From contig CM055823.1 in assembly GCA_029582265.1 (NCBI GenBank), forward strand, positions 17,109,019 through 17,173,018: a DNA stretch of 64,000 nt, read 5' to 3'. Positions within the stretch are counted from its first letter, which is position 1. Every line of letters begins with the position of its first letter. The position numbers and the translations under genes were made by a program. The notes beneath the pieces are model-generated. The model had not been told where the DNA came from. It ran no database searches and saw nothing but the letters and a program-made list of their open reading frames with translations. The stretch is from Zoroaster sp. YZ-2022. Taxonomy: Eukaryota; Echinodermata; Asteroidea; Forcipulatida; Zoroasteridae. Shown piece after piece: positions 55,250 through 64,000 of the stretch.

Positions 55250-55892
55250 TTAACGAAGCATCGCTCGTCGCTTTGGCTTGTCGTTTGAAGGATTCGCAGG
55301 CTTCTGTATTTTCGTCGAAATCGAAGTTTTCTTGAGTCTGGGTGCCTTTGACGTCCCAAATTCCCCATGAAGGCTCGTTTCGAAGTCTTCAGCGGTAAAA
55401 TGATCGCTACATATCACGCTGGTTGAAGGGAGTGTCGTGGCCGAGCGGTCTATAGCTTACCGGATTCAAGTTCTGGTGTTATAGCAGCAGAATGTGGGTT
55501 CGAATCCCGGCCGTGACATTTGTGTCCTTGAGCAAGACACTTAACCATAATTGCTTCTCTCCACCCAGGGGTTAAATGGGTACCTGTGAGGGCAGAATTG
55601 GTTGATTAGCCCTATATGCGCTGTAATGGCAGCAATTGAGCTGTACTGTATACTCCCCAGGGAGCTGAGATGGTTTCAGGAATGATTTATGAGCCTTATG
55701 AGCCTTATGAGCAGGGGTAATAATATAATGCGCCTTGAGCACCACTCAGTTGGTGGATACGTGCGCTATATAAGTCCACACATTATTATTATTATTAAGA
55801 CGGCCCGAACCATTGTGTCCTCGGAACCTATGGATGCTTACACCTTCGCTAAGAGTATTACTACAGCCTGCTACGATACATCTTGTACGCAT
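55250..55892 (-). pseudogene. THAP zinc-finger gene fragment split by a SINE
   Basis: From an ATG at 55892 the minus strand reads MRTRCIVAGCSNTLSEGVS then IHRFR, the N-terminal half of a THAP domain (C-x4-C...HRF). On the other side of the SINE, 55430-55250 reads PSTSVICSDHFTAEDFETS, then APRLKKTSI and further basic residues to a stop, the C-terminal half (C-x2-H, F...DF, RLKK). THAP domains bind DNA through a C2CH zinc site. About 25-30 residues between the halves are missing and the SINE lies exactly in the gap. An intron at this place is known in some THAP genes, but no exon with the missing residues is visible, so I call it broken. Confidence 0.75.
55431..55798 (+). mobile_element. Full-length tRNA-derived SINE
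   Basis: The head carries box A TGGCCGAGCGG (55438-55448) and box B GGTTCGAATCC (55497-55507), with an extra-long spacing that suggests a class II (Leu/Ser-like) tRNA ancestor. The body includes CCTTGAGCAAGACACTTAACC, ACCCAGGGGTTAAATGGGTA, TCCCCAGGGAGCTGAGATGG and a triple GAGCCTTAT repeat. The tail is GCGCTATATAAG plus (ATT)n. Transcribed by RNA polymerase III in life, mobilised by a LINE. Relatives at 61781-62143, 63335-63470 and a tail at 10045. Confidence 0.9.
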
Positions 55893-56849
55893 GATGTATA
55901 TTTCATTGTACGTGTACACCAGTACAATCATGTATCGCGAAAAGCAAGATGAATGGCAACAGTTGCTGGGCCAACCAGTAACCAATGAGAATACGTCTTT
56001 AGTTTTTGAAATTGGTATATTAGCATTAATGAGCTCCGCCTTAAATGTTGGCATGTGACGTGTAGAAACATCAAGGCACGACGACGAATGGTCACTGTAT
56101 GTACATAATACACGTATAGTAATATACAGTGTACAATAGTGTGACGAAAACCGCCTTTCTGCTTAAAACCTGTGGCAATTTTTCTTTGGCAGTTTCCGTC
56201 TCCAAATTATAATTGTACTGTTGATTTACAATGATTACTTATTTGTTTTTTTACAGCCGCCAATCATAAAATCGTTCACTTTGCCTCTATTTTAATAAAC
56301 AGCGATGTATGTACATGTACATGTATAAAGTTTATTCCGATCGATTCTGCATGCAATGTATACAGTGGATTAGCGTGCGCGCACATTGGCAAAACGCGCA
56401 AGCTACCGTAGAAGTTAACGCTTATTGGTTTATTGTTTTAATGTAGAACCAATCAGCTTGCTGTTTTAGGTAACTGCGTGCAGCACATACGCAACCAGAC
56501 TATATAAAGCGTTGAAGAGTGAGTTCTGGGCTTGGTTTTTCCCAACGGAGCGGAGCTCGCCGTTTCAAGACCGTAAAGACCGAAAGACCTAAAGATTTAA
56601 AGACTCCAGGATGCTGGCTTTGTTTTCCAACAGAGCCTGTCACCGATGACTACACGAAATACTTTATTCCAAGGTTCTCAGCTCAGCAGAGAGATAAAGA
56701 AACACACAGACACACAAATAATGCATTTTATAGCGTTTCTTACACTTTATTAAACACACAGATTGCGCTTAGTATTATAGCGACCACGGCTGCCAACCGC
56801 TTGTAGTAGTACAGCAGAGCAGTGCGTGCGTGCAGTAATTGGAGTTTAT

Positions 56850-59293
56850 CCCTTTCAGTACCAAGACCAATTTTTCAATTATGCCTTGGGTACCACACTC
56901 ATTTCTTTTTCATGTCTACTTGGTTACCACAGGACTTTTGGCAAGTTTCATTGTATAGCGCCCTCACATGTTGATGCATTGCAAGGCAATTTCTCTATTG
57001 TTAACATACAGGTGTCATAATGATTTACTCTCTGAACCATGAAATCAACTTTATAATAAAATACCAATTATGTTGACCTACATTAAAATGGCAAAACACT
57101 GTTATTGGGGTTTATTAAGTATTGTGACTTATACAGTAAGGAAACTGACTACAATTTTTTAATCTATTTTGTTTGAGCAAAAAAGACTGAACGGGGACTT
57201 GAATCTAGGCTTGAACCCTTCAGTTTCTTTCCCCGTTCAATGTTGGAAAATCTGGGCTTGCGGTGTGCGTGCATCACATCAACATTGAAACGGGGGGGGG
57301 GGGGGGAGAAGGGTGGAATTAAATGAAATCACATGTACATGTATACAACCAAAAGTAGTTGGGCACAGACAGATCATTGGGTATGAAAATTCTCAAAACA
57401 GGGAACAACACACATTGGCTTATTACACTGTTTACAGATCATACGCGTTTGTGTTCTCTTTGCCCTAGTACTGCAAACAACACAGTCACGTTTTTTGCTG
57501 GAGACATTTTTTCCAGGATAGTGTTGACATGAAAAGGGCCTGGAAGCACATGGAAGTTGGCTTGCATGATGTACGGGGTCGTACTTCCAGGTGGATAAAA
57601 GTTCTTCGATGACCTTTACCCTAAAATCCAAATGGGAAAGGTGATGGTTTGTAGATATGGTGTTGTATACCACAGTAGCATTCAGAAAACAGATGTCAAG
57701 AATGTTTACGAATACTCTTTTCCACCATTTCATTGTTCTGTGTGGATGAGAGTAATACTGCACAATTTGTGCTGCCAGATCAGTTCCTCCCATGTATTTA
57801 TTGTAATCGCAAAAACTACAGGTTTTTTAATGTCGCGATGTCCGGTTAAACTGTTTTTACTACGAATCTGCTTAGTGGTGACACTGCAATTCCCGTAATT
57901 TGTCAAGAGAGTTACACGCTTTGTGTCTTGCCAGGCGACGCAAAGTTGGCCCGCCTTTGTATAAAACCGGGGGTCTTCTGTTTTTTTCATTGGAAACTTT
58001 TTGGGAGGAGCAAAATCAGGAATTCCTTGTGTGGTGTAGCGCACAGTTCCACAAACTCCAAATCCTAGCTGTGATAACTTTGAGACCAGAGCTGGGCTGT
58101 TGTACCAATTATCCATGAAAATGACATGACCCTTGTGTTCCAGTCCTTTCACTAGATCCAAGACAACCTGGCTTGGTGCATGAATAACAGATGGATGGTG
58201 TGTTGCCATGGTTGCAGCATGCACAGTGGAGGGTTGAATTGTTGCTGTGCTTGGCCGAGACCCTGTGAACATCTTCCAAGCACACGTATACCCGGATTCG
58301 GACTCATTTAAAGAGAAGCATTTCATTCCCCACTTGTTGGCCTTTCGCAGGTAAGTACTGCTTAAAGCTCAGTCGTCCTTTAAACTTGACCATACTCTCG
58401 TCTGGTGAGAGGTTTCGTCCAGGGCTGTATATTTTGAGAAAGGTTGGCAGTACAATGTCGAGTAAAGGGCGAAGTTTTGCTAGTTTGTCGGTAGGGCTGT
58501 CGACTTGAGCTCTGTTGTTGGCTAGGTGAAAAAATCTAAGGATTGCAGTGAATCTGTTGCGGGACATAGATGACGGATATACCGGACTTCGAAGAACATC
58601 TGACATGGACCAGTGCATGCTGTATAGAGGCCTTTTGTTGATGCCCATGCAAAGTAATAATGCCACGAATGCCATCATTTCGGGAATATTTGTTGGAGTC
58701 CAAGCAGACTGACGATTGGTTGGGTTTGCAGGCAAAGTTTGCTCAGCATATCGATTTGTCTCCGTCACCATCAGCTCCCAGGTCGCTTGACAGAAGTACA
58801 GTTGAAAAATTTGGAAAGGTGTATAGTTACTCAAATCTTCAGTCGTTCCCCTGTTTCCACTGAATTGCATGGGTTTCTTCGTGTATGCGTTAGTTTCACA
58901 CCAACCAGACCGGTAGTTTGGCTTTTCCGATGATGATGATGATGTCGGGACGCATTCCTCTTCACTATCATCCGACTCCGGTGTAGAATCCTCGTCAGAA
59001 GACATATCTGACCCACTATCTGCGAAGAGTTCTTCCAAAATGTGTGCACTTCCATCGGCGTCCATAGCTAGCTATCAATGGCACGCAAAACTTCGCGGGC
59101 GTCCTTTTTCAGCCAATCAGAAAACACTTGTCAATTGAGGGCGCTATTGACATTTTCCGAAATAAGGTGTTACCGACGTGCCACAGGGGCTCGCCGGGAA
59201 CAAATGAGTATTGTTTTCGTGTGCCAAAAGAACACCACGGTACCCAAGAAATATACAATATTGAGCCAATATGGCACAATGGGGTTGAAAGGG
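56850..59293 (-). mobile_element. Full-length piggyBac element, 2.44 kb
   Basis: Left end CCCTTTCAGTACC, right end the inverse of CCCTTTCAACCCC. Flanks are TTAT at 56846-56849 and 59294-59297, a variant of the TTAA usually targeted. The corresponding place in copy 1 (about 16664, reverse) is empty. Length and termini fit an autonomous piggyBac, but the transposase has two frameshifts. A poly-G run lies at 57293-57306 in the 3' region. Confidence 0.9.
57374..59065 (-). pseudogene. piggyBac (PGBD-type) transposase with two frameshifts
   Basis: Starts at 59065 (MDADGSAHILEELFADSGSD), with an acidic N-terminus, then the DDE_Tnp_1_7 core: MAFVALLLCMGINKRP, PVYPSSMSRNRFTAILRFFH, the first Asp in NLSPDESMVKFKGR. 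One-base shift near 58340. The second frame carries the second Asp in KGHVIFMDNWYNSP. Another one-base shift near 57805. The third frame carries YMGGTD (third catalytic Asp), then a C-terminal Cys-rich zinc domain (DCVVCSTRA, ICKQCNKPMCVVPCFENFH). The usual order of ~560 residues is complete. All three catalytic Asp remain, so decay appears recent. Confidence 0.9.
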
Positions 59294-59310
59294 TTATACA
59301 TAATTAATTA

Positions 59311-59503
59311 TAGGTTGGTGAAATTCTTGCGTCGGGAGATAAACAATTGATTTAATTTTGCCCTACACCGACGTGTGTATAGCACTGTATACTCAGTGCT
59401 TTCCGAGTGTCTGTGAAACAACTACACAGACACACAGACATACGGAAAGTACTGAGTATACAGTGCTATACACACGTCGGTGTAGGGTAAAATTAAATCA
59501 ATT
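59311..59503. mobile_element. Hairpin element with ~60-base arms and 13-base flanking repeat
   Basis: The left arm CAATTGATTTAATTTTGCCC through CACCGACGTGTGTATAGCAC and ACTCAGTGCTTTCCG is mirrored by CGGAAAGTACTGAGTATACAG... to GGGTAAAATTAAATCAATT. TACATAATTAATT occurs on both sides (59297-59309 and 59504-59516), whereas copy 1 has it once. It lies immediately next to the right end of piggyBac. Confidence 0.75.
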
Positions 59504-60420
59504 ACATAATTAATTGTCTAATCAAGAGAGGGAGCTATGTATATTTTGTGATTATTGAGATTGGTAAATAAAATACACAGTTTGTGAATTTCCTTAACGG
59601 TTAAAGTCAACCCTTCGACTGAAAGTGTCCGTTTTATCATGTCTGCTTAATTGTCTATAGAAACCAATTATTAAACACCTTCCCCTGAGATTTCCTGGAT
59701 GACGACGAGGGTTTTAGTTAGTTTATTCATCTCATAGCTCCCCGAATCGTTACAATATACATGTACACGTATATACATACATGTATACATGGAGGTAAAT
59801 ACCTCCATGATGTATATTTGTATACAGTATGCATGGATCCGTGTACATGTACGTACATTGTGTGAATGCGCGCTGGAGTTTGGATAGCTAAATTTCGGGG
59901 CAAAATAATATTATGAGACCAAACCGTTCTGACGCGCCTTGATCAAGGCTAGAACATTACTGGCTCATTTATTCAGCAGCAACGGTCATGAACTTATTAT
60001 TTCGGGTATTATTTTCAGTCATTAAGTTAATCTAAAACAAGTACTCTGATTCTATGCCCTGTTGATCGTGACGATACTGTCCCTTTAAGTTATGTACTGC
60101 ATGGATACATTGCATGCAGTCCTAAGCTGACGAAAGAGGGCGCTTCATGTGTATACCATGCCACCGGTAAACAAACATCACTGATCAATATTCATACTTT
60201 CATAGTTTAGTTTGGATCTGGAATACAGACTTGTGTGAACCATTCATTTGTGAGTAGGCCTACTGAATAATTTTAAGATTAACGTTACACTGAGCATAAA
60301 TGCTTTGATCACTCTGTGCAACCGCTAGTATTACTAGTACTGGTATTTAGAACCAAGTATAAGCTAGGTTTTTGATGCAAAATCTACCTTGACTGTGACA
60401 CAACAAACATGGTTTTGTTT

Positions 60421-61367
60421 TAGCCCCATTCTAGCTAGGGCCAATACACTGCCACTGGACTCCCTCCGTATCCTTGGCCCTAGCTCCATATGTATAAAAA
60501 GAGAGCGATTTTTCAACTTTTGATCTGCTAATTATTACGATCTAAAATTTTGTGATAAGCTTGCCCAAACAGACACATTTGGCATAAAGTTTACTATTGT
60601 GAGATCGGTAGCTTTGATGAAATTGAAATTTTATTAATTTTTATTGGGTAGACTAGAATGTCATATCTGGCCGCCAATATTTTTCATTAAATATAACCAA
60701 TAATGTAATCTTACCTACCAGGTAAGGTGGGAGAACATACGGATGATGATGGACATATACATCACATTATTCCAGGATATTTATTTCATGAAAAATCAGG
60801 CATTTTTGGTATACGATGACTTCCTCAGTCATATGTCAGTCTGATCTTGTAAACTCCACAATTAGTGACCAACACAGTCATTGTACATGCGTAGTGGCAA
60901 CTATAATAGGATCCTTCTATTTTCTGAAGGGGAGGATTTTTTAGAAGGGAAATCAAGTCCGAAAACCATCATAAAAGTGGATTTTAAAGATAGTTTTTGC
61001 TTTCTGTACCACCAAAAATCGATAGAATGATTTTTTTAACTGGTTATAATTTGTTAGTGGTTGCAAAAAAAAAATCCAAAAAGCCCTTAAAAAGTGGCGG
61101 CCGGATACGACATTCTTTTCTGTTTATTTTTTAAATTTAAAAAATGTTTCGAAAATTTCATGAAAGTGAGATATCCCAGAATAATAGATTTTATGCCAAA
61201 AGTGTTTGTTGGACAAGGTTACCTAATTACTAAATTTTAGATTGTAATAATTAGCAGATAAAAAGTTTTAAAAAAAAGAAAAATCGCTCCTTTTTTGTAC
61301 ATGTAGTGCTAGGCCAGGGCCAAGGATAGAGAGGGAGTCCAGTGACATTGCCACTAGAATGGGGCTA
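60421..61367. mobile_element. Foldback-type element with ~270-base TIRs and perfect 9-base duplication
   Basis: Starts TAGCCCCATTCTAG, ends CTAGAATGGGGCTA. GTTTTGTTT flanks it at 60412-60420 and 61368-61376. The inverted arms continue inward through GACTCCCTC, CTTGGCCCT, GAGCGATTTTTC, ATCTGCTAATTATTAC to a GGCCGCCA motif (60421-60695 versus 61092-61367), diverged by small indels. A 9-base duplication is typical of Mutator-like elements; the long arms are typical of foldback elements. No transposase is encoded. Confidence 0.85.
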
Positions 61368-61574
61368 GTTTTGTTTAATCATTGATACGTGTAAGAGGTG
61401 AGGGATGAATCTGATGATTCAACATTTCAATTGTAAATGACTGCCCTGAAGTGCATCACTCCCATCAGTTGTGATAATCATAACTCAACATTATCATGAA
61501 GAGTTACGAGCAATTACCGAACAGTTCATAAACATTGAACAAATTAAATAGAAAATACAGGTACCTTTTAAGGG

Positions 61575-62305
61575 AAAGAATGCCGTATCCGGCAGCCACT
61601 TTTTCTCATTCAATATAACCAATAATGTAATCTTACCTACCCAGTAAGGTGGAGAACATCTATGGATGATGATGGACATATACTTCAAATTATTCTAGGA
61701 TATCTATTTCATGAAAAACATGCGCAGTGGCAACTATAATAGTATCCTTCTGTTTTCTGAAAGGGGAGGATTTTTTTCAATAATAATAATAATAATAATA
61801 ATGTGTGGACTTATATAGCGCACGTATCCACCAACTAAGTGGTGCTCAAGGCGCATTATATTATTACCCCTGCTCATAAGGCTCATAAGGCTCATAAATC
61901 ATTCCTGAAGCCATCTCAGCTCCCTGGGGAGTATACAGCTTAATTGCTGCCATTACAGCGCATATAGGGCTAATCAACCAACTCTGCCCTCACAGGTACC
62001 CATTTAACCCCTGGGTGGAGAGAAGCAATTATGGTTAAGTGTCTTGCTCGACACAAGTGTCACGGCCGGGATTCGAACCCACATTCTGCTGCTAACACCA
62101 GAACTTGAGTCCGGTAAGCTAGACCGCTCAGCCACGACACTCCAGAAGGGAAATGAAGTCCGAAAACCATCATTAAAGTGGATTTTAAAGATATTTTTCG
62201 CTTTCTGCACACCAAAAATCGACAGAATCATTTTTTAACTGGTCAGTGGTTGCAATTTTTTTTTAAACCCTTAAAAAATGGCAGTCGGATTCGACATTCT
62301 TTTAA
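61575..62305. mobile_element. Deleted relative of the foldback element, carrying a SINE
   Basis: AAGAATGCCGTATCCGGC at the left and TCGGATTCGACATTCTT at the right correspond to the inner part of the arms at 60655 and 61092-61120. The interior matches 60695-61090 block by block (ATGGATGATGATGGACATATAC; CCGAAAACCATCAT..AAGTGG). The outer ~230 bases of each arm are absent. The SINE at 61781-62143 interrupts it. Confidence 0.75.
61781..62143 (-). mobile_element. Full-length tRNA-derived SINE, second copy
   Basis: Minus-strand box A TGGCTGAGCGG (62124-62134) and box B GGTTCGAATCC (62069-62079), the same body as 55431-55798, and an (ATT)n tail at 61781-61802. The corresponding empty sequence in the sister element (GGAGGATTTTTTAGAAGGG at 60940) shows the precise insertion point. 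Confidence 0.9.
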
Positions 62306-62900
62306 GTACACCATAGCGTATCCAGAATACTCACTGAACATTCATAACTAGTATTTTCAAACTTTCAGTGAATATTGTTAGTCAAAGACCGCATAATGTT
62401 GTTGGCTTGTACATCTATGGAAAATAGCATAGCCCAATGTGACTTACTTTGGGCTATGTTACCAGAGCTACCCCCATCATAACCCCTCCCCAACCACTAT
62501 ACTTCAACCACACCCACCCTAAGCAAGTTTGAAGCATTTTATGGATTTGTTGGCATTTTCAGAACTTATACAAAATGTTAGATTTGTTTTTCAAACTATA
62601 TGAAATCCTTCCTTGCTTTTTTAAGGATTGTGCATATTATCCAAACAAGTATGACTATTATGAGTATTTAAGAAATTACAGGGAGATTGTCTTAAAATCC
62701 AAATCTTGTACCCTTAGTAACAAGCACTATCTCATCAGGGATTGTTACTCAACTTAAAAAAATAAAACAAATATGTATAAATAAAATAAATAAATGGCTG
62801 AGTATTAAATAAACTATTGAAATGTTGATCTGATGTTCACATTTGTGAACTTTTTATTGTTTTTGTTACATTTTTGTTTTTCCTTTTGTTCATTCTTCAG
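62306..62900. other. Unassigned DNA
   Basis: No supported exon or element terminus. A-rich run near 62757-62800. Confidence 0.4.
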
Positions 62901-63053
62901 AAAACCCACCCAGCTGGTTATGAGTATCATCTGTGCTCTTTCACTCCAGTTGATGATGGCTTCATAAAATAATTTTATGTTGCCCTTACTGATAAGGATG
63001 GCGCTGCCAATTGGTTTTTTAGTAGACTACCAGGAGGAAAACAACATTACACT
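62901..63053 (+). pseudogene. Exon-like block with one in-frame stop
   Basis: CATTCTTCAG acceptor and ACT/GTGAGT donor bound 153 bases, 51 codons. It reads THPAGYEYHLCSFTPVDDGF then IK, TAA, then FYVALTDKDGAANWFFSRLP and GGKQHYT. A single TAA spoils an otherwise protein-like frame. I cannot name the family. Confidence 0.4.
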
Positions 63054-63334
63054 GTGAGTACAGACCACTAAACCCTGAGAGTGGAAGAGTAAACCTGTTT
63101 AAAGTGTACTACCGGTGTCAATACAATAATTTGCCCCAATTTGATATTAAGGCAGATCTTTGTCTGAAGTCAAATTTAGGACATAATGTTCTGTCCTGCT
63201 CAAGTGGTTGTAACTGTGAAACTGTGTAACTGTGAAATGAAACCCAGGAAAACTAAGCAGGTTTGTATTAAATAATATATTTTGCAATAAAAATAATATT
63301 TAATTATTATATGGTGCAGTTCACATAATGTCCC

Positions 63335-63470
63335 AATGTGCTTCACTGTTACCCCTGGTCATTGGGCCAATCATTCCTGTGGTCTTTCTCAGCTCCCTGT
63401 GGAGTATACTTTGGAGGCTTTTTCATACACAAAATCAACCTCTACCCTCACATGTACAGGTTCACAATGC
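63335..63470 (-). mobile_element. Degenerate SINE body fragment
   Basis: TTACCCCTGGTCATTGGGCC, ATCATTCCTGTGG, CAGCTCCCTGTGGAGTATAC and AATCAACC.CTACCCTCACA align with the body of the SINE at 61781-62143. Both the tRNA head and the tail are lost. Confidence 0.65.
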
Positions 63471-63790
63471 AATGTACACATTCATTGTGTACATTTTGAC
63501 ATTTTGACTTAACCAATATTGTAGTTTATCTAATGTAACTTCTCTAATATGACAGCTGCAGGGTTTTTCACATTTGTATGGATTTAGACTGAGTTCACAT
63601 TCAATTGCACCCATGGAGATGAAAACGGATCATGCAATATCCAGCTTAATGATTTTTACTGTTACATTGGCATACATGTTTTTTATGCAGGGTCAAATTC
63701 AGGGATCCCCGGCCATATATACCAAAGTTTGCAACTCATGTGCACACCCATGCCACAACCATCCAATAATCTGATGCCCTGTACATTTAG

Positions 63791-63938
63791 GAAAGTTGAA
63801 GAAACTCTTCTCTAAAGGACATTCCCAGTCAACTGCACTGAACACCTACAATCTTGATCTGCAATTACACTATGGAACTGAATACTTCTTTGAAGGTTTT
63901 GATTGAACAAAGTGCCCAGATCATGAGTTCTGCCATAG
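63791..63938 (+). pseudogene. Exon-like block with one in-frame stop
   Basis: CATTTAG acceptor and ATAG/GTAATA donor. One frame reads KLKKLFSKGHSQSTALNTYN, LDLQLHYGTEYFFEGFD, TGA, TKCPDHEFCH. As at 62901, a single stop interrupts a protein-like frame. A further possible exon with a CNSCAHPCHNHP cysteine/histidine run follows a TATGCAG at 63690. The three may belong to one decayed gene that continues past the window. Confidence 0.35.
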
Positions 63939-64000
63939 GTAATATACTTCTACTAATGTTTTATGAAAGCTATAAGTGCCATAAGTGTAAAACTAAAAAC

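Larger units (their letters stand above)
55912..60395. repeat. 1.8-kb duplicated unit, copy 2, enlarged by two insertions
   Basis: The outer parts match copy 1 (15965-17790) in direct orientation. The middle (56320-56849 and 59506-59760) matches in reverse. Removing piggyBac (56850-59293) and the hairpin element (59311-59503) restores the length of copy 1. The unit begins just upstream of the THAP start codon. Confidence 0.85.

Noticed and set aside
55431..55520. A functional tRNA gene at the SINE head
   Set aside because: Box A and B are good, but the sequence continues into a SINE body with an (ATT)n tail and an identical body occurs at 61781-62143, so it is a SINE and not a tRNA gene.

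Overview
This window looks like AT-rich, gene-poor, repeat-dense nuclear DNA from an animal. Reasons: short exons with GT/AG splice sites separated by long introns; several clades of non-LTR retrotransposon; DNA transposons of the piggyBac, hAT, Tc1/mariner/pogo and foldback types; tRNA-derived SINEs with (ATT)n tails; a THAP zinc finger; and 72-base leucine-rich-repeat exons. The overall flavour (SINE type, TACATGTA-rich repeats, mix of LINEs) suggests a marine invertebrate, perhaps a non-vertebrate deuterostome such as an echinoderm or hemichordate. That placement is inference. I see no intact multi-domain host gene. Nearly everything coding is a partial exon, a decayed paralogue or a transposon relic.

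Layout. 0.55-4.4 kb is copy A of a segment present three times (copy B 23.8-25.8 kb, copy C 33.6-40.05 kb). These copies carry the 3' exons of one gene whose upstream exons (18.5-21.6 kb, partly duplicated at 32.5-33.2 kb and 43.2-44.5 kb) resemble a tyrosine-recombinase (Crypton-like) catalytic domain. Each copy is broken in a different exon. 4.7-14.2 kb and 40-54 kb hold, mostly on the minus strand, single-LRR exons (72 bases, phase 2) mixed with LINE fragments. 9.9-12.8 kb is a composite element with TIRs and a 5-base target duplication, containing a pogo/Tigger relic. 15.2-17.8 kb has a TA-flanked MITE, a long palindrome, and a 1.8-kb unit that recurs at 55.9-60.4 kb with its central ~0.8 kb inverted. 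20.9-22.9 kb has an hAT-type MITE, a perfect hairpin and a long-TIR MITE. 25.86-27.48 kb is a 60-base satellite whose unit looks like a shortened tRNA gene. 27.5-31.3 kb holds two minus-strand LINEs. 34.9-35.8 and 38.0-38.9 kb are minisatellites (about 85 and 73 bases). 44.8-45.2 kb is a Ty3/Gypsy reverse-transcriptase fragment. 54.0-60.4 kb is a nest: mariner relic, THAP gene cut by a SINE, and the inverted unit with a full-length but frameshifted piggyBac plus a hairpin element inside it. 60.4-62.3 kb has a long-TIR element with a perfect 9-base target duplication and a deleted relative that holds another SINE. 62.9-63.9 kb has exon-like blocks with in-frame stops.

How it fits together. The window is better read as a stratigraphy than as a pathway. 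Segmental duplication created paralogous exon blocks, and transposons then entered individual copies. Because empty and filled sites are both visible, insertion order can be read for the hAT MITEs, the 61.8-kb SINE, piggyBac and the hairpin element. Exon boundaries are taken from splice consensus plus conservation between copies, not from transcripts. Family names come from motifs read by eye.
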